From positions 1,841 to 8,444 of the forward strand of contig PLKU01000310.1 of assembly GCA_003140705.1 (NCBI GenBank): DNA of 6,604 bases. The letters are read 5' to 3'. The position numbers were made by a program, and so were the translations under genes. This stretch comes from Acidobacteriaceae bacterium. GTDB lineage: Bacteria; Acidobacteriota; Terriglobia; Terriglobales; Acidobacteriaceae. The notes under the pieces are model-generated. The model was not told where the DNA came from. It worked only from the letters and a program-made list of their open reading frames with translations, and ran no database searches. Positions 1 through 5,411 of this stretch are shown here, piece by piece (the stretch's first letter is position 1; each line of letters begins with the position of its first letter).

Positions 1-511
1 GTTCGCCGCCGGAGAACTGCACAACCTCCGGGTTCCCCTCGGTCCGGACAAAGTCATCCAGCATCGCCTCCACTTCTTCCAGAGTCAAGCTGAAGCCCGG
101 CCGTGCGTCGGCAAAGCAGAGAGGACAGTTCATGTTGCAGGCGCTGTTGACTTCAATAATGCCCAGGCAGGCGTGCTGCTGGTGGTCCGGACACAAGCCG
201 CAGTCATGGGGGCAGCCGTCTTTGATCTGCGTACCGTAGGCAAGCGGAATCGTGCCCGGCTTGTTGAACTTACTGAAGTTCGTATAGGCTTGCGCATCCC
301 CGTAGACGAGCGCTTCAAAGGGGCCACAGTCGGGGCAGCGCTTGGCCATGTAGACTTTGTTGTCGCGCAGTAGAATCTTTGCGTCGATTACTTTCCGGCA
401 CTGCGGACAGATGCTGCGGGTGAGTTCATAAAAGACGTAGTCTGCGTCCTTCTTCACGGATCGCGGGGACGCTGATGCGCCATTCACTTCGATTGCGGAT
501 TTCAAAGGCAT
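1..511 (-). CDS. Radical SAM protein, class D methylase / tetraether synthase (Tes)-like, N-terminal part (truncated by window edge)
   Basis: The reading frame is open from the ATG at 511-509 to the window edge, giving the first 170 residues. Residues 125-132 are CNMNCPLC, the canonical CX3CX2C motif that binds the S-adenosylmethionine [4Fe-4S] cluster, and SGGE at 167-170 is the usual SAM-binding GGE motif. Ahead of these lie CPQC (35-38) and CPDC (59-62), a four-cysteine rubredoxin- or zinc-ribbon-like site. CPHDCGLC (100-107) then gives a second CX3CX2C pattern, followed by Cys115. This order of cysteine clusters matches what I know of the MJ0619-type class D radical SAM methylases and archaeal tetraether lipid synthase, which carry auxiliary clusters and a mononuclear iron site. 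The ATG is preceded by GAGGGG with a 6-nt spacer. The family call is fairly secure. The substrate (a membrane lipid, a pterin or something else) is inference, because the catalytic and C-terminal parts lie outside the window. Confidence 0.85.
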   Translation of the reverse strand, partial: MPLKSAIEVNGASASPRSVKKDADYVFYELTRSICPQCRKVIDAKILLRDNKVYMAKRCPDCGPFEALVYGDAQAYTNFSKFNKPGTIPLAYGTQIKDGCPHDCGLCPDHQQHACLGIIEVNSACNMNCPLCFADARPGFSLTLEEVEAMLDDFVRTEGNPEVVQFSGGE

Positions 512-668
512 CCTTGTCCCCTCAGATTTATTGCACAACTGGAATCGCTTGATTCAATCCCAGCAACTCGCGTCCAATCATTCTTCTCAAGCAACCAGTA
601 TCGGGCAGTCCGGATCGAGTGTCCAGTTGAACGGGGCGGTTTGCTGAATGAAGGCCACGAGGTGATGG
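512..668. other. Intergenic region upstream of the radical SAM gene
   Basis: These 157 bp separate the two minus-strand genes. No convincing sigma-70 promoter is visible; the AT-rich stretch next to the start codon (around 521-535) has only weak -10-like matches. A small inverted repeat GAATC-GCTT-GATTC lies at 542-555. On the minus strand, short open stretches about 20-30 codons long read through 585-668 and 520-590, but they have no ribosome binding site and match no family I know, so no gene is called. Confidence 0.4.
518..523 (-). promoter_or_regulatory. Ribosome binding site of the radical SAM gene
   Basis: On the minus strand GAGGGG stands 6 nt before the ATG at 511. It supports this start for a gene whose remainder is outside the window. 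Confidence 0.6.
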
Positions 669-758
669 CTAAACGCTTGCCATCTTGGGCAGCGCCGGGG
701 TTGCCTCTCCCGCAGCGATCACGCCCAGTAGCCCTCCGTAGACCAGGTGCGCCTCAAG
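669..758 (-). pseudogene. Out-of-frame C-terminal segment of the DUF6789-like membrane gene
   Basis: In a different minus-strand frame from 719-1117, this stretch encodes about 29 residues, beginning LEAHLVYGGLLGV and ending PALPKMASV before a TAG at 671-669. The first part is the amphipathic-to-hydrophobic helix expected to close proteins of this family. Adding one base around 757-770 (the GC-rich run GGCTGCCGCC on the minus strand) joins it to the upstream frame as AAAALEAHLVYGG and gives a protein of about 149 residues. It may be a real inactivating or shortening mutation or a sequencing or assembly error; the sequence alone cannot tell. Confidence 0.6.
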
Positions 759-1117
759 GCGGCAGCCGCACCCATCATTCCAGGGCCGTTGATCCCGAAT
801 AAGCCCACGCCAAGCATCGGCATGACGGCAACTTCCATCATCATCCAAAGAACGGAACCCCAGATCAGCCCGTGCACAAGCGCCGAGCCTGGAAGATAGC
901 GACGCAAGAGAATGCCATATACCAGCGGAAAGATAAGGATTCCCATGATCAGATGTACGACCATTCCAACCATCCACGGAGCGTGAACCATCCCTGCCAA
1001 GCTGGCCGCAATGTCCATGTGTAAACCCATCATCGGTGCGATCAACATCATCGTCATGGTCATCGCGGCTGTACCTGCTACACCGCCCAAAATCAATTTC
1101 CCCGACATGCCATTCAT
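719..1117 (-). CDS. Small Met-rich integral membrane protein, DUF6789-like, C-terminus frameshifted
   Basis: This encodes a 132-residue hydrophobic protein of unknown function. It starts at the ATG at 1117, which has a perfect AGGAGG 6 nt upstream; a second in-frame ATG at 1108 lacks this spacing. Hydrophobic segments lie at about residues 7-30, 48-70 and 80-108, consistent with three membrane helices. Pattern resemblance to small DUF6789-type membrane proteins comes from GxxAGxxAMT near the start, a central VVHLIMG segment and the GVGLFGING segment. After about residue 119 the sequence turns polar (LRRTWSTEGYWA) and stops. The expected fourth helix, starting LEAHLVYGGLLG, is in another frame and runs to 669, so one base appears to be missing near 757-770. 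Methionine is extraordinarily frequent, 20 of the first 115 residues. The gene diverges from the sigma factor gene and carries a matching promoter element. Family call moderate, function unknown. Confidence 0.7.
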   Translation of the reverse strand: MNGMSGKLILGGVAGTAAMTMTMMLIAPMMGLHMDIAASLAGMVHAPWMVGMVVHLIMGILIFPLVYGILLRRYLPGSALVHGLIWGSVLWMMMEVAVMPMLGVGLFGINGPGMMGAAAALRRTWSTEGYWA

Positions 1118-1123
1118 TCGATT

Positions 1124-1129
1124 CCTCCT
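1124..1129 (-). promoter_or_regulatory. Strong Shine-Dalgarno of the DUF6789-like gene
   Basis: On the minus strand a perfect AGGAGG precedes the ATG at 1117 with a 6-nt spacer, which fixes the start. It lies so close to the proposed -10 element (1137-1143) that the leader would be only about 10-15 nt long. Confidence 0.75.
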
Positions 1130-1136
1130 GCACTTG

Positions 1137-1166
1137 AACGATTTCCGGGGCGGAGAAACGTTACAA
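1137..1166 (-). promoter_or_regulatory. Putative ECF-type promoter reading toward the membrane gene
   Basis: On the minus strand TTGTAACGTTT (1166-1156) is followed after exactly 12 nt by AATCGTT (1143-1137), 20 nt before the ATG at 1117. The AAC core of the first box and the CGT core of the second are 19 nt apart, a layout seen at many ECF promoters. The identical architecture occurs on the plus strand at 1207-1236 in front of the ECF sigma gene. That repetition is the main argument for a functional promoter. Confidence 0.6.
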
Positions 1167-1217
1167 GACTCCCAATGGAGGAGAATGTGGCGACTTTCCG
1201 TGCGCGTTGTAACGTTT
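1156..1217. repeat. Perfect 11-bp inverted repeat in the divergent regulatory region
   Basis: AAACGTTACAA at 1156-1166 is the exact reverse complement of TTGTAACGTTT at 1207-1217, separated by 40 bp. Each arm forms the -35-like half of a proposed divergent promoter. In addition GACTCCC occurs in direct orientation at 1167-1173 and 1220-1226, so the plus strand reads AACGTT then GACTCCC twice. The repeat could alternatively be a pair of operator half-sites. Confidence 0.75.
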
Positions 1218-1236
1218 TGGACTCCCGCGAATCGTT
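1207..1236 (+). promoter_or_regulatory. Putative autoregulatory ECF-type promoter of the sigma factor operon
   Basis: TTGTAACGTTT (1207-1217), a 12-nt spacer, then AATCGTT (1230-1236). A transcript starting six to eight bases further on would have a leader of about 18-30 nt before the candidate sigma start codons. The element is the same in both boxes and in spacing as the minus-strand element at 1137-1166. Autoregulation is common for ECF sigma genes that sit beside their anti-sigma gene; here it is inferred, not shown. Confidence 0.6.
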
Positions 1237-1260
1237 ATCATTGGTTGATTCCCGAAGTGT

Positions 1261-1932
1261 TTGGGCGTGCAAGTGCAAAAGGCAATCGAGACCGAAGCCG
1301 AGACCGACCTGATCCAGAGATTCCTGGCAGGCCAGCGTGAGATCTTTCACGATCTAATACGCCCATATGAGCGCATGTATTACCGGCAAGCCTTCTCGAT
1401 TCTTCGCAACCAGGAAAACGCGGAGGAGGCAGTGCAACAGGCAATGATTGGGATATTTACGCATCTCTCGCAGTTGACTGAGAGGGATAAATTCAAGCAG
1501 TGGGGCCTTCGGATTGTTCAAAACGAGGCGAAGATGATTTGGAAAAGGCGCCGCCAGAATCTATACGAGTCCATCGACGAGGGAGCCCCAGACGGTAGCG
1601 GCGAAATCGCCACATATCCAAAGCAGTATGCCGACTGGCGTGATCTGCCAAGTGAGGTCATGGAGAAGCGCGAGGTTCGTGAAGCGGTGACCAGGGCAAT
1701 CGGGGAACTACCTGAAATTTACCGGGAAGTGTTCATGCTGCGGGACGTGCAACAACTCAACCTCGCCGAGACGATGGAAGTTCTCGGCAGGAACGAGTCT
1801 GTCGTCAAAACACGACTGCATCGAGCACGAATCATGCTCCGAGAGTCCCTCTCACCCATATTCGCCAAGCCTGAGCGTTCTGTCTGGGAGCGCTGGAAAG
1901 GAATGAATCCATGGTTCGCTGCAAGACGATAA
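1261..1932 (+). CDS. ECF-family RNA polymerase sigma factor (RpoE-like)
   Basis: This protein of up to 223 residues directs RNA polymerase to alternative promoters. Region 2 spans about residues 27-98: RPYERMYYRQAFSILRNQ, the NAEEAVQQAMIGIF segment corresponding to the core-binding 2.2 helix, and FKQWGLRIVQNEAKMIWKRRR, the -10 recognition region. A polar linker (99-134) leads to region 4 at about 135-196, where LPEIYREVFMLRDVQQLNLAETMEVLGR and ESVVKTRLHRAR form the -35-binding helix-turn-helix. There is no region 1 or 3, as expected for ECF factors. An in-frame stop at 1246 limits the N-terminus. The first usable start is TTG at 1261, with GTG alternatives at 1267 and 1273; none has a good Shine-Dalgarno, so the exact start is uncertain. 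The gene overlaps the anti-sigma gene by 22 nt. It probably recognises the TTGTAACGTTT-N12-AATCGTT element upstream. The inducing signal is not evident. Confidence 0.93.
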   Translation: MGVQVQKAIETEAETDLIQRFLAGQREIFHDLIRPYERMYYRQAFSILRNQENAEEAVQQAMIGIFTHLSQLTERDKFKQWGLRIVQNEAKMIWKRRRQNLYESIDEGAPDGSGEIATYPKQYADWRDLPSEVMEKREVREAVTRAIGELPEIYREVFMLRDVQQLNLAETMEVLGRNESVVKTRLHRARIMLRESLSPIFAKPERSVWERWKGMNPWFAARR

Positions 1933-2156
1933 TCGCTCAACTTTCCGAGTACATGGATGGCGACACCTCTGCGGATATGCGTCAGAAGATCGAGCGGCAT
2001 CTGCGCGGTTGCCGGCGCTGCAATGCGGTCTACGACAGTACCCGAAAGATGCTTATCATCACCGGAGATGAGCAGGTCTTCGAGGTCCCCGATGGATTTG
2101 GGGACCGGCTGCACAGCTTTGTCGATTCGATGCTTGCAAACTCTGAGTCACACTAA
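1911..2156 (+). CDS. Soluble zinc-binding anti-sigma factor (ZAS / zf-HC2 type)
   Basis: This 81-residue cytoplasmic protein is predicted to hold the adjacent ECF sigma factor inactive. Cys4 followed by IIAQLSEYMDGD, then IERHLRGCRRC with His30, Cys34 and Cys37, forms the classic HX3CX2C anti-sigma domain in which zinc is held by these side chains. No hydrophobic segment follows, so the signal must be sensed inside the cell; in known soluble members such as RsrA, thiol oxidation or metal displacement releases zinc and sigma. After the domain comes a short amphipathic tail (residues 41-81) ending PDGFGDRLHSFVDSMLANSESH. The ATG at 1911 has AAAGGA 8 nt upstream and lies 22 nt inside the sigma gene, suggesting translational coupling and balanced expression. 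It was chosen over an overlapping frame at 1957 because of the motif and the coupling. Confidence 0.92.
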   Translation: MVRCKTIIAQLSEYMDGDTSADMRQKIERHLRGCRRCNAVYDSTRKMLIITGDEQVFEVPDGFGDRLHSFVDSMLANSESH

Positions 2157-2203
2157 CTGGCCAAAGCGCTCATTTCGAGCCGAGCCGCAGGGATAAGGCC
2201 ACG

Positions 2204-3466
2204 ATGAATTCCAACGGACGTCACGGCTTGGCAATCACAATTCTGGCCCACGCGCTTCTTCGCATCGCCAGTAGCGCCAGCGGCGTGCTCATCGGAATCT
2301 ACCTGGCCAACCTAAGCGGACACGGCTTTCCCGTGGACGCCGGCCTTCTTGGATTACTAGGGGCGGTTTCTTTCGGTGCCGAGTTGATCGCCTCCATTCC
2401 CATGGGAATAGCCTCCGATGCGGTCTCACCTCGCTGGTTAATGGTGAGCGGAGCGCTGGTCGGCGCACTTGCCGTTCAGCTCTTCGCCCTCAGCTCCCAT
2501 GTCGAAGTGTTCTTTCTGAGCAGGGCTTTGGAAGGGATCGGCGTCGCGGCCGTCACTCCTCCTCTGTTGGCATATCTTGCCGATTCGACCACCCATGATT
2601 CTGCGTTGCGGGCACGGGTGATGAGCTTCTTTGAACTCTCGCTGCTGGCAGGACTTGCCCTTGGCGGACTGATGGGGAGCCAGTTCTGGAAGGCGTTTGG
2701 TGCGCGTGCTTTCAGCCTTGTGGCACTTGCGTACCTAGTCTCTGCCGCGCTGCTCTTTTTTGGCGCAAAGGGCAGCCGATCGCATGGCTCCCACGCCGCA
2801 TGGCAGGGCCTGCTGCGTGCCATGAAGGACTCTTCGGTCCGATCCCTGGCTCCGGTTTGGCTCTGTGTGAATGCTGTTGTGGGGCTTTGGCTTGGTCCTA
2901 CGCTCCCATTCCTGCTCACAAAGAAGCCAAGCAGCTCGCAGTATCTGGATGGAATCTTCACAACAGACCCAACCCATGTAGGCTGGCTTCTACTCGGGTA
3001 CGCAATTGTTTTTGGAACAGGTGTGTTCGGCTGGAGTTTTGCGCTTCCGCGGATGCCCATCCGCGCCGCGATGCGGCTCTCCTTATCGGTCATGCCATTC
3101 GTCTGCCTGGGGCTATTCGCGATCAATCATTCAGCCCACATTGCGGCACCGGTTCGCTGGTCCATCACGGCGGCAACGGCTTTGCTGATCATGGTGGAGA
3201 GCGGCTTTACTCCGGCTGCCCTGGCATGGCTCGCGCAGTCTCTTGGCTCTGGCACGGGAAAGGGAGCGGCCATGGGCATTTACTCTGTCTTGCTCAGCGT
3301 GGGCGCCATCGTCGGCTCGCTCATGGCTGGAGCGCTGGGTAAGTTGCTCTCTGTCGATGGGCTTCTGCTTGGCACTGTTGCGCTGGCCGTTTGCGCTTTG
3401 CTCCTGCTTCACAACGCAACAGACCTTGCGTTTAAACCGGATGAGGAATCTTATGAGCACGCCTGA
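2204..3466 (+). CDS. Major facilitator superfamily transporter, exporter-like
   Basis: This 420-residue inner-membrane protein has about twelve hydrophobic segments and a hydrophilic central loop around 186-212, the usual MFS 6+6 layout and length. Between helices 2 and 3, G68-IAS-D72-AVSP-R77 is a recognisable version of MFS motif A (GxxxD..xxR). SRALEGIGVA at 106-115 matches the motif B region in helix 4, and the glycine-rich LALGGLMG at 151-158 lies where antiporter motif C is found in helix 5. These features favour a proton-coupled exporter, but the substrate cannot be read from the sequence. The start has AAGG 5 nt upstream. It follows the anti-sigma gene after 47 nt, with no terminator visible in the gap, and its last 14 nt overlap the flavoprotein gene. 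Membership of the sigma-controlled operon is therefore likely, with a role in removing or exchanging the stress compound. Confidence 0.88.
   Translation: MNSNGRHGLAITILAHALLRIASSASGVLIGIYLANLSGHGFPVDAGLLGLLGAVSFGAELIASIPMGIASDAVSPRWLMVSGALVGALAVQLFALSSHVEVFFLSRALEGIGVAAVTPPLLAYLADSTTHDSALRARVMSFFELSLLAGLALGGLMGSQFWKAFGARAFSLVALAYLVSAALLFFGAKGSRSHGSHAAWQGLLRAMKDSSVRSLAPVWLCVNAVVGLWLGPTLPFLLTKKPSSSQYLDGIFTTDPTHVGWLLLGYAIVFGTGVFGWSFALPRMPIRAAMRLSLSVMPFVCLGLFAINHSAHIAAPVRWSITAATALLIMVESGFTPAALAWLAQSLGSGTGKGAAMGIYSVLLSVGAIVGSLMAGALGKLLSVDGLLLGTVALAVCALLLLHNATDLAFKPDEESYEHA
3443..3448 (+). promoter_or_regulatory. Ribosome binding site that decides the flavoprotein start
   Basis: GAGGAA lies 4 nt before the ATG at 3453, inside the end of the transporter gene. 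The in-frame ATG at 3441 and longer in-frame extensions back to 3243 have no such signal and would run through transporter coding sequence. Confidence 0.6.
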
Positions 3467-4865
3467 ATACGACCTTGCGATACTCGGGGCTGGCGCCTCC
3501 GGGTTGATTGCCGCCGATTTCGCTGTCCAACTTGGTGCGCGAACTGCGCTGCTGGATAAGGGACCTATCGGTGGAGACTGCACCTGGACCGGATGTGTGC
3601 CGAGCAAGTCGTTGATCAAAGTGGCAACGGTTGCTCACCACGCGCGGATCGCGGCCCGGTATGGAGTCAAAACAAGCGAGCCGGTCATTGACATGACAGT
3701 GGTGCGCGATTATTTGCGATCTACCATCCATCAAATCTATAAGCCCACCGAGCCAGAGACGCTAAGCAAGAAGGGCATGGATGTTCTGATCGGTACTACG
3801 CGGTTTCTCGATCCGCACACGCTTGAGGTGGGAGAACAGCGAATTCGTGCGAAGAAAGTCTTGATCAACACCGGCGCCGAGCCACGAATTCCCAATATTC
3901 CGGGCCTTGCTGATGTTCCTTACTCCACCTATCAGCAGATCTTCGACAATGACCGACTGCCCAAGCACCTTCTTGTCATTGGTGGTGGCCCCATCGGCTG
4001 TGAACTCGCCCAGGCATATCGAAGGCTCGGCTCTAAGGTAACCGTTATCGCCGAGCGGCTTCTTCCACGTGAAGAGCTTGAAGTATCGGAGCTGCTGAAC
4101 CTCATCTTTGCTCAGGAAGGGATAGAGCGCCTTACTGGGCGTGCCGAATTTGCGCGAACTGACGGCGAAGCTATCACCGTGCATACCGAAGCGGGCAAAG
4201 CCGCCGGCGATCTTCTCCTCGTCGCAACCGGGCGTGCACCGCTCGTTCGAGGGCTTGGGCTGGAAGTGGCAAACGTACGCTATTCAAAGCGTGGTATCGA
4301 AGTGAATGAGTTTCTTCAGACTTCAGCCAGGCATATCTACGCAGCAGGTGACGTAATCGGCGGGGAGCAGTTCTCACACCTTGCCGGATGGCAAGGCTTT
4401 CAGGCGGTTCGCAATGCGCTGTTACCGGGCAACAACGCAGGTACATCGCCGGCGATGCCTCACATCACCTTTACCTCTCCCGAGGTTGCTCAGATCGGCC
4501 TGACCGAAAAGGTGGCGCGTGAAAAATTCAGGGCCAAAGACCTGCTCATCAAGTCATTCGACATCAACAAGGTGGATCGTGCCGTAAACGAGGATGACCG
4601 GCTTGGACTCATCAAGATCGTTGCACGCAGTAACGGCATCATTCTTGGCGCGAGCATCGTGGGCGAAAGAGCGGGAGAAACCATCACAGAGATCGCAATC
4701 GCCATGCGCAATAAGCTAAAGCTGGCCGACCTTGCCGCGACCATCCATCCCTACCCAACCTACTCAACCGGCGTGCAATTGCTGGCCACAAAGATGGCCG
4801 TGGAACACGCTTTCTCCGGCACGTCAGGCAGATTTCTTCGCGGTCTGTCCGCACTTTGGCGTTAG
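3453..4865 (+). CDS. FAD-dependent pyridine nucleotide-disulfide oxidoreductase, MerA/dihydrolipoamide dehydrogenase-like
   Basis: This 470-residue cytoplasmic flavoenzyme belongs to the class I disulfide reductases. GAGASG at 12-17 binds FAD. GGDCTWTGCVPSK at 40-52 supplies the redox-active pair Cys43 and Cys48. GGGPIG at 177-182 is the NAD(P)H Rossmann motif, and AAGD at 297-300 is the second FAD contact. The C-terminal dimerisation domain, from about 335, contains HPYPTYST at 432-439, the place of the family's catalytic His-Glu pair; His432 is present but Thr439 stands where I expect Glu. True mercuric reductases add an N-terminal metal-binding domain and a C-terminal cysteine pair, and both are absent. 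The GGDCxWTGCVPSK signature matches MerA-like proteins often annotated as mercuric reductase or dihydrolipoyl dehydrogenase. The substrate may be a disulfide, metal ion or quinone. The ATG at 3453 overlaps the transporter gene by 14 nt, indicating coupling. Confidence 0.9.
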   Translation: MSTPEYDLAILGAGASGLIAADFAVQLGARTALLDKGPIGGDCTWTGCVPSKSLIKVATVAHHARIAARYGVKTSEPVIDMTVVRDYLRSTIHQIYKPTEPETLSKKGMDVLIGTTRFLDPHTLEVGEQRIRAKKVLINTGAEPRIPNIPGLADVPYSTYQQIFDNDRLPKHLLVIGGGPIGCELAQAYRRLGSKVTVIAERLLPREELEVSELLNLIFAQEGIERLTGRAEFARTDGEAITVHTEAGKAAGDLLLVATGRAPLVRGLGLEVANVRYSKRGIEVNEFLQTSARHIYAAGDVIGGEQFSHLAGWQGFQAVRNALLPGNNAGTSPAMPHITFTSPEVAQIGLTEKVAREKFRAKDLLIKSFDINKVDRAVNEDDRLGLIKIVARSNGIILGASIVGERAGETITEIAIAMRNKLKLADLAATIHPYPTYSTGVQLLATKMAVEHAFSGTSGRFLRGLSALWR

Positions 4866-5116
4866 CAGTTCAGCCCGTGAATTTTGAAGAGACCGCCTCT
4901 CCTGTTTATCCGCTCAGGAGCGCCCTCGCGCTTCCTGACACCTACGTACAAGGGCATTCTCGCCCGCATTTGGCCCAGCTCTCGGCAACGAAACTCTGCG
5001 AGAAAGAGCACTGCACTATTTCCTCTCAGAGACATATCAAACACATTAACAACATCTACTTACAGGATTTTGGCGGGATCGATCCTGGAAAGTCGGCATG
5101 TGGTAAGGAATCCCTC

Positions 5117-5133
5117 GAAGGTTGGCAACCTTC
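5117..5133. repeat. 17-bp palindrome, possible hairpin or operator
   Basis: GAAGGTTG-G-CAACCTTC is a perfect palindrome about a central G. It is enclosed by AAGGAA at 5105-5110 and TTCCTT at 5131-5136, which gives an alternative pairing. As RNA it could form a 7-bp stem with a GGC triloop. No T-tract follows, so a simple intrinsic terminator is unlikely. Confidence 0.5.
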
Positions 5134-5164
5134 CTTGCGAAAGGGGAGATCCAAGTCATCTGGT

Positions 5165-5182
5165 GTCAATTGTTGATAACTG
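5165..5182 (+). repeat. 18-bp dispersed repeat, copy 1
   Basis: GTCAATTGTTGATAACTG differs at one base from GTCAATTGTTGAGAACTG at 6570-6587. The core TCAATTGTTGA is itself a near-palindrome. The two copies are in the same orientation and bracket the dipeptidase gene. Role unknown; it may be a regulator site or a dispersed intergenic repeat. Confidence 0.55.
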
Positions 5183-5397
5183 GGCTTTCTACGTTTTGAG
5201 CCCTGGGGGACTCCGGCATGCCGGTTTGTAAGTACCCGTTCCCAGCATTGTGGCCCTGGGATGGTGTGCTAGGCATCTTGGCTGTGTCTAGACGATCTAT
5301 AGATAGAGATCAATGGCATGAGTTGAAATGTTTACGACACCGGCCCTCGCTGCAGCACATTCACAGGTTAGAATTCGAGGGAATCAGGCAGACCTTC

Positions 5398-5404
5398 AGG
5401 AAGG
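5398..5404 (+). promoter_or_regulatory. Ribosome binding site that decides the dipeptidase start
   Basis: AGGAAGG lies 7 nt before the ATG at 5412. The longer in-frame start at 5328 has no comparable site and would add 28 residues in front of an evident signal peptide, so 5412 is preferred. Confidence 0.75.
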
Positions 5405-5411
5405 CGGACGC

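Larger units (their letters stand above)
4866..5411. other. Long intergenic region with several palindromes, no supported gene
   Basis: All frames here look non-coding: the longest reading frames (4856-5176 and 4884-5231 plus, 4862-5044 minus) lack ribosome binding sites, family resemblance and balanced composition. Symmetric elements are frequent. CTCCTG/CAGGAG (4899-4904 and 4915-4920) could be a weak terminator stem after the flavoprotein gene but has no T-run. GGATCGATCC is at 5076-5085, a 17-bp palindrome at 5117-5133, GGGCT/AGCCC at 5182-5186 and 5199-5203, CCGGCATGCCGG at 5213-5224 and ATCTATAGAT at 5295-5304. An 18-bp repeat sits at 5165-5182. The AT-rich stretch 5284-5320 is the likeliest place for the dipeptidase promoter, but no well-spaced -35/-10 pair is evident. 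Confidence 0.5.

Noticed and set aside
585..718. Minus-strand stretch downstream of the 719 stop that stays open for over 40 codons and looks protein-like (AFIQQTAPFNWTLDPD)
   Set aside because: It has no start signal or family match and would require reading through a stop. The membrane-protein tail is better explained by the other frame ending at 669.
3243..3452. Longer start for the flavoprotein inside the transporter gene
   Set aside because: The residues encoded there are an off-frame reading of transporter helices. The family begins shortly before the FAD motif, at the ATG at 3453.
3453..4865. Mercury-resistance (mer) operon
   Set aside because: There is no MerR, MerT or MerP, and the reductase lacks the metal-binding domain and the C-terminal cysteine pair of MerA.
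5190..5213. ACGTTTTGAG followed by GGACTCC, resembling the ECF promoter area at 1211-1226
   Set aside because: The diagnostic TTGTAACGTTT and AATCGTT boxes and their spacing are absent, so it was not counted as a third promoter.
4884..5231. 115-codon plus-strand frame after the flavoprotein gene
   Set aside because: It has no ribosome binding site, low-complexity basic composition and no recognisable domain, and it overlaps other equally weak frames. Treated as chance.
5328..5411. Upstream ATG extending the dipeptidase by 28 residues
   Set aside because: The ATG at 5412 has AGGAAGG 7 nt upstream and begins a clear signal peptide. The extension would bury that signal and has no ribosome binding site.
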